Of a stretch of DNA of 64,000 bases, positions 58,913-64,000 are shown piece by piece. The DNA is from Porites lobata (lineage: Eukaryota > Cnidaria > Anthozoa > Scleractinia > Poritidae). The position numbers and the translations under genes were made by a program. The notes under the pieces are model-generated. The model saw only the letters and a program-made list of their open reading frames with translations. It was not told the DNA's origin and made no database searches. Location: positions 1,736,001 to 1,800,000 of the forward strand of contig CALNXK010000080.1 of the NCBI GenBank assembly GCA_942486035.1. Direction: 5' to 3'. How positions within the stretch are numbered: the first letter of the stretch is position 1; each line of letters begins with the position of its first letter.

Positions 58913-60670
58913 CCAACATGTTTTGAATGTTTCATTACAGTGTTCAGCATTACTCCAGGCATCATCTGGTGTATGCTCCCAAGGTTTATACTTAAGTAGT
59001 TGATATTTACAAAAAGCCCATAATGCTGATTTTGAGGATTTGATGAATAGTTTGGATATGTTTTAACAATTACTGGTCGTTTTCTTTTCTCTAGTTTTGA
59101 ACCTTTATTAATATATGTAGATGTAAACTGTACAAAGTTGCATTCTAGTATACTTGGAAATGTTTTCATGTATTTCCTTCGCTCAGCATATATATCGAGC
59201 ATGGATGGGGCAGTACAATATTCCTTATCTCTTACAATTTGAATTCTTCTTGAGCCATCTAGAGATGCATTTATTACTTCATAAGTAGCACTTACACACT
59301 TAAGAGAGAGTAAATGATGCATGACCTCTTGAATTGAATAGTCCCTTTGTCCTACAGATTTGATCATTATCTGCTTAAATGTGTTATGAATGTCACTTGT
59401 GTCTGAAAGCTTCTGAACAATAGTGGTGAATGCATTATTAACAACGGAAGATGCTTTTTCCCTTTGGATGTGTACTTAACAAGATATTCTAAACATGCCT
59501 GGTAATCCACAATAATTTGGATATCACAATTTGCCCTCCATCCTTGAAGCTGCAATGGTTGATGACGATTTAATCTTGAGTCATTTCGTTTAGTAACAAT
59601 AACTGCTTTATACTTTGGTTGACCTGATTTTGTATGGACAGGTTCAAAATCTATCCTTGTTTTTTACAGTTATCAAATGGAAAATTAAACCTGCAGCATA
59701 ATTCGCAACCGTCTTTTTCCCTAAGGCAATACTTAGTACTACACAACGTATGCCTTTGAACAGAATTCAATAGATTCACATAGTCATCTTCCATTTTCTC
59801 TTCTTTTAAGGAAAGATATGGTGTTTGACATGGATGAGAATTTGGCTTGGACCAACCTTCATCTGGAGAACAAGGATTCCATGTCGTTAATAAAAAATTG
59901 ACATATTGGCAAACAGTTGCCTCAGCATTTTCCCCCCTTTTCTCCTTATTTTTCAGTTCTTGTAGTTCTTCAATTGATATATTTGCTTGGTGTTCTTTGA
60001 TATATTTTGATGCCAAAAAAACCCTGCAGTGCAACTGCTGTAAGTTCACAAAGCCCTGGATCATTCTGCAATTTTGCAACTCCGTGACAATGAATCGATC
60101 CCTCTGAACAGCATATTCATATCGGTACCAATACCAAGATGCCTGTAATGATTTATTCAGCCAAAACTTCACAAACCGATCAGTTCGCTCAGTGAAAAAC
60201 CAGTCAATGAGATGTGGATTGTCAATAACATGTTTCTGTCTCAATTTTGGTGTGATATCTCCACAGTGGTCATTACTTAGAAGATTATGAAATTCTGGCC
60301 AATGGTACTCTGCACAAGACAAGGTAAAAAAAAAATTGTAGGAGGTCCTACTTGAGCAACGGTAGCCCTTAAATCCTCTTTTTGCTTTGTGCCAATAGCT
60401 ATTGCTACCAGTTATATTTTTAGCATAATGCATAAGTTTAGACATTAAAGTTGAATGATTATTTGACTGAAGCATCTGTTTAAGTTGTTCCACAGTTAGT
60501 TTTGCATCGCTAGGGTTTTGTTTCAAAAAAAACTCCCTTTGACTAAGAAGTCTATGCCTCTGAATCATATTAAAAGCCCAATATGCAAATCGTGGATGGC
60601 TTGCAAACCTATAAGTCCACTCATCATTAGAATATTCAGCAAATTTAATTAGATGCTTTATTTTCTCTCC
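58913..60670 (-). pseudogene. Helitron N-terminal and Rep (HUH) region
   Basis: FASHPRFAYWAFNMIQRH, FLKQNPSDAKLT and FFFTLSCAEYHWPEFHN are the conserved Helitron_like_N blocks (about 60610-60290). The HUH motif is HCH in SIHCHG, codons at 60092-60084, followed by VAKLQNDPG. It lies in a different frame from the surrounding 305-codon frame, which reads through with compensating shifts. VQRHTLCSTKYC is a family Cys motif. From 59555 to 58913 further frames (CLEYLVKYTSKG, YSIQEVMHHLLS) match the usual Helitron middle region (KYxxK, QEV-H-L-). Several frameshifts. The Rep part would nick and rejoin the DNA strand. Confidence 0.85.
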
Positions 60671-61896
60671 TAAAGTTGCACCCGCTTTATAGCAGTGTTT
60701 GTAGGGTCTCCTTTAGCATCAGGAAATAGGGTGGGAAATGCCATTGTTGCTAGAAATTCGATCTTAAATTCATTCAGAGGGCTTGCGTCTCTGTGTGGCC
60801 AATTTAATTTATGCTTTTGCAATAACTGATCTGTAATAAGTTGCTTTTGAGGCTTTAAGGTTACTGGATTAAGGATTGTGCTGTTTAATTCTGTCTCTTC
60901 ATTGAATGGTATTTCATTGACATCAAGTGGACCTCTGTCTGGATCCATTTCCTTATCTTTAGTATTCTCAATACAATCAATCTGATGCAGTTCACTTGGG
61001 ATGCCTTCAGATGGCAAGGAAGACAAGCAGTCATAATCTATAGTAATATTTTTGTATACAGGGTTATGCTGGACTAACCAGTGTAGAGCACAGCTCACTT
61101 TTTCCCCGCCTTACTGTAAGATCTTTATAAGTATTATCTTTGCCTTTGACTGACACAACTATCACAGGCAGCTCCCTCGGATACCTTGGCAATGAGTTAG
61201 CTAGCTCTTGAATATCTTGGGAAAAATTAATACAGTGGCCTTTGTATGCCTTTTTGCCCCCTGGTTTTGTATAAACAGATATTACTGGAAATACACGTGC
61301 TATAAGCATTTCTTCTAATTGTGTGAGTCCCTGCAGTTCTTTTGGTGCTTGTGAAGGTATCATATTATTGTCAACTGAAAACTTTTTGTTGCATTCTTGT
61401 CACGCAAACACCTAGAGCACACATATGTAGATTCATCTTTACATTTTTCTGACAATGGCCATGCTTCATGGCAGATGTTGCATTTATAGATTTTGAATTT
61501 CAAAGAATTATGGAAATCTCGCATGTTTTTTTTAGCCCATTCCTGTAAATGAATTGGTCCATTTGTTTGACTATCAAACAAAGACAAATATTTTTCCTTC
61601 TCCACAAAACATTTAAATACATTTTGATCTGCTTGCATTTTAAAATCACTGTTAACACTTTTTTGCATGATTTTCCATGATGTCTGTATTTTGTTTTTTT
61701 CTTCTCTAATAAGTTTTGCTTGCATTTTAAAATCACCATGAACACTTTTTGCATGATCTTCTTTCATTACTGTATTTTGTTCTTCTTCTCTTGAAATTGT
61801 TTTGCTACCAGTTGCAACGTCTTTCTTTCTGTTGTTGTATTCCTTCATGTATATATTTTGCTTTCGTCGTGTAAAGTTTCTCACTATGAAATTCAT
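60671..61896 (-). pseudogene. Helitron zinc-binding / DUF6570-like region
   Basis: 61896-61360 ends with a Cys pair array: CNICHEAWP...YVCSRCLRDK. The next frame (61363-61064) reads MIPSQAPKELQGLTQLEEML and IARVFPVISVYTKPGGKKAYKG, typical of the DUF6570-like segment found before Helitron_like_N in animal elements. 61098-60671 carries NEFKIEFLATMAFPTLFPDAKG, the usual lead-in to the N domain. DUF6570 naming is from family memory. Frames change at each boundary. Confidence 0.7.
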
Positions 61897-62270
61897 TGTT
61901 TTTCTTTCTCCTTCTGTACTCTTTCATGTAAGCATTTTTCTTCTGTTTTAGGCCAAGTTGTTTTTCACTTTTTTCATGATTTTCCTTCATGTTTGTATTT
62001 TGTTTTTCTTCCGTTGCAAATTTTTTGGTATCAGTTTCAATGTTTTTTCTTTCTCCTGTTGTATTCCCTCATGTATATATTTTGCTTTCCTTGTCTAGCA
62101 AGCGTCTCACTTTGAGATTCATTATTTTTCTTTCTCCTTCTGTACTCTTTCATGTAAGCATTTTGCTTTTGTTTTTTGCAAGTTGTTCTTCTGCAGTTTC
62201 ATTACTTTTTCTTTTCTTTCGATATTCTTTCATGTATGCATTTTGTTTTGCTTGTGCAATGTGTTTGTTT
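61840..62270 (-). repeat. Six tandem copies of a basic YMKEYRRRKK motif in the Helitron
   Basis: On the plus strand TTTCATGTAAGCATTTT-like blocks start near 61844, 61922, 61988, 62068, 62150 and 62229, about 66-82 bp apart. Translated on the minus strand, the clearer ones read NAYMKEYRRRKKNNE. Highly basic, probably DNA-binding or a nuclear-localisation stretch. Copies differ in frame, so the array has slipped. Confidence 0.75.
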
Positions 62271-62279
62271 GATGGCACT

Positions 62280-63461
62280 GTTAAAGTATCATTAATGAGT
62301 ACTTTTGGCACTGAATGTCCTGTGAGGTATTCTTGGGTGTACTTAGATTGGTTCACAGCTGCATGTGCATTACCGCTATCAATGAATGGAATGGCAGACT
62401 TTTCATAGACAGCAAAATACCAGCCATTGGCATGGGCAATCAAGAGGTTTTGAAAAGTGGAATATTGCTGAATTGATCTGCAGATATCATCAAAATACAA
62501 CCAATGTGTTCCTTTATTTATAGCGATAGTAAAATGTTGACTTGCAGAACGCACAACAGCTTTCAGTGAATAATAATTTTCTAAAACGTCCATAGTTAAA
62601 GGAAATGTAATTTGATCAATACAATTGGATGACAATTCAATAGTTAAAAATGTGGGAAGTGTTACAAAATGTCGCAATGCAGAAACATCACCACTGTGTT
62701 TTTGGCAAGATTCACAATAAAGAGCCCTACTGTGAGGAAGAACAGCTTCTGAAACATGATTTGCAAATTGCGTGGAAATGATATTTGGGCAGGTAATGTA
62801 AAGAACAAATATACCTGTCTTATATATGATTTGGTTGCCACATGATGCGCAACACGACTGATTGCATTGCTGAACAACAAACAATGACTTGAGGTCCTCA
62901 CTTAACTCTCCGACAGTATTCAATGTAAATATGTCACTAAAAACAGCATTGGCAGTCATTGCAGAAAATGATGAACAATGATCTCTGAGCCATAACCACA
63001 CAGGTTCTCGCACAATGTCAATAGCCCCAAGGTTTTCTCTTTGATTACATGACTCATAGATAACGTCAAAAACTCATTTCGTGTAGTGCTATGAAGATGA
63101 TTACAAAAACACCATAACACAGCTCGAGAAAACAATCAACTGCACAGGAAAATTTACCTGCATTGTTTAAACAATAATTACTGAAGTGATCTCTACCAAA
63201 TGAATAGCTGTTTTCCTCACACATTTTTGCAGCTTCCAAGTTATTTATGTTTCCATTTAATATGTGTGCTTCTTTATTAGAAATTGCAAAGGGATTAAAA
63301 CTACCATTAGAAGGATAAGGTATACGTCTAGACAAATATCTTCCTCGGAATCTGAAAATGGTTACATTTTGATATCCACGTGGAAAATTGAAATTAGTCT
63401 CACCACTATGGCCCTGATAATGACTTACGACTAATAACACACACAATAGACGAAGCATCAT
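62280..63461 (-). pseudogene. USP-like (C19-type) cysteine protease domain of the Helitron
   Basis: Frame 63461-63066 ends with NNAGKFSCAVDCFLELCY, resembling the Cys box of ubiquitin-specific proteases (NxGxxCxxxxFLE). The second frame (from about 63066 on, with a shift in a T-run) has zinc-finger pairs CCASC and CESC, SALRHFVTLPTFLTIEL, then SLKAVVRSASQHFTIAINKG, WLYFDD, and WYFAVYEK, matching the His-box half of the fold. It would cleave ubiquitin-like conjugates. Helentron-type elements are known to carry OTU-type cysteine proteases; a C19-like one is less familiar to me. One frameshift splits the domain. The start ATG at 63461 is the first in frame and begins with a hydrophobic stretch; an intron there is possible. 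Confidence 0.65.
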
Positions 63462-64000
63462 AAATTCTCGTGAGCTGTTACTTCAGTGCACGCGCTTCAG
63501 CAAGTGTACTTTGGACCTGAGCAGTTCTGATTTCAAACGAAGCTAAGCACCCTACAATTTTGGAATAAAAAAACTATCCAAACTGATTTGCTAAGCTCCC
63601 TCAAGCTTGACTGATAGTGGCTTCCCGGCAAACAGAGCTTAGACTGTTTTTCACTTTCGGACACGCTAATGGATAAGCAGAAAAAAAAGCGCACAACTAA
63701 CAGCGACACGCCATGTGACTCGTGTCTCGTTGGTCGATCAAAATTTGTAATTTTGAGCACTGAGCACACTAGCTCGATAAAAAGAGGCTTTATACGCCCT
63801 CTGATTGAGTTTATAGTGAATATATTCAAGTGGTTTTGTTTTTGTTTCTTAAATGGCACGCTGGCCGATCTGGTCAAGACAATTGACTGTTTTGGCAAGC
63901 TCGCCGTGACTGTGACACTGTCACTCGCCGTTTTCGAGCTGCTCTCGATAACTGCCTCGCTGGGCGATTTTAGCCTCGCTGGGCGATTTTTCAGTCTGCT
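63462..64000. other. Flank upstream of the Helitron coding region
   Basis: Probably the Helitron leader or its 5' end, which I cannot place. CCTCGCTGGGCGATTTT is directly repeated at the window edge (63954 and 63975). A 121-codon minus frame (63898-63533) has no recognisable motif. Confidence 0.35.

Larger units (their letters stand above)
55740..63461 (-). mobile_element. Helitron with Rep/helicase, RPA-like and USP-like genes (decayed)
   Basis: Minus-strand order: USP-like protease (63461-62280), basic repeats (62270-61840), zinc/DUF6570-like region (61896-60671), Helitron N and Rep (60670-58913), PIF1-type helicase (58912-57250), RPA-like protein (56981-55740). The set is diagnostic of a Helitron-type rolling-circle element. 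Nearly every block is in a different frame from the next, adjacent frames often overlapping by a few bases. That means at least ten frameshifts but few internal stops: either moderate decay or indel errors in the source assembly. The termini (5' TC, 3' hairpin plus CTRR) could not be fixed, so the limits given are those of the coding part. Confidence 0.9.

Overview
This is animal nuclear DNA. Genes are split by GT-AG introns, intergenic DNA is AT-rich, and there are many small inverted-repeat elements, tRNA-derived SINEs, a CR1/L2-type LINE and a Helitron. Gene content (animal-type ACC-synthase-like aminotransferase, carbohydrate sulfotransferases, secreted cysteine-rich peptides) and the look of several short dispersed repeats suggest a cnidarian, most likely a stony coral. 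That taxonomic call is inference from the repeat and gene style; no marker gene was available.

Layout. 1-3131 (+): last exons of a protein whose C-terminal module resembles CFAP20DC. 4439-6435: a MITE and a 1.3 kb minisatellite of 39-bp quasi-palindromic units between two convergent genes. 7115-21352 (-): a complete 15-exon gene for an ACCS-like PLP-dependent aminotransferase (520 aa), every exon joining in phase; its introns hold at least ten short mobile or repeat elements and a 0.95 kb inverted array of a TTGTCCGATTTT-like motif beside a 31-bp micro-exon. 23791-40241 (-): four tandem paralogous two-exon genes (A-D) for small secreted 8-cysteine proteins that I cannot assign to a known family, each with the same TATAAAAGCA box upstream. 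This array is the best candidate here for an undescribed system. A LINE, SINE and MITEs lie within and between its members. 46438-54923 (+): two tandem type II carbohydrate sulfotransferase genes; the first is a pseudogene with damaged PAPS-binding motifs and a frameshift, the second is intact as far as it can be seen, but its last exon is not found. 55740-63461 (-): a large frameshifted Helitron encoding, in order, a USP-like cysteine protease, basic repeats, a zinc-binding/DUF6570-like region, Helitron N/Rep, a PIF1-type helicase and a spliced RPA-like OB-fold protein. It begins about 0.8 kb downstream of the second sulfotransferase's exon 2, so it may sit in that gene's intron 2.

Functionally the cellular genes are independent. 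The clearest local histories are tandem duplication (peptides A-D, sulfotransferases 1-2) followed by decay or divergence of some copies, and heavy intronic invasion by non-autonomous DNA transposons.
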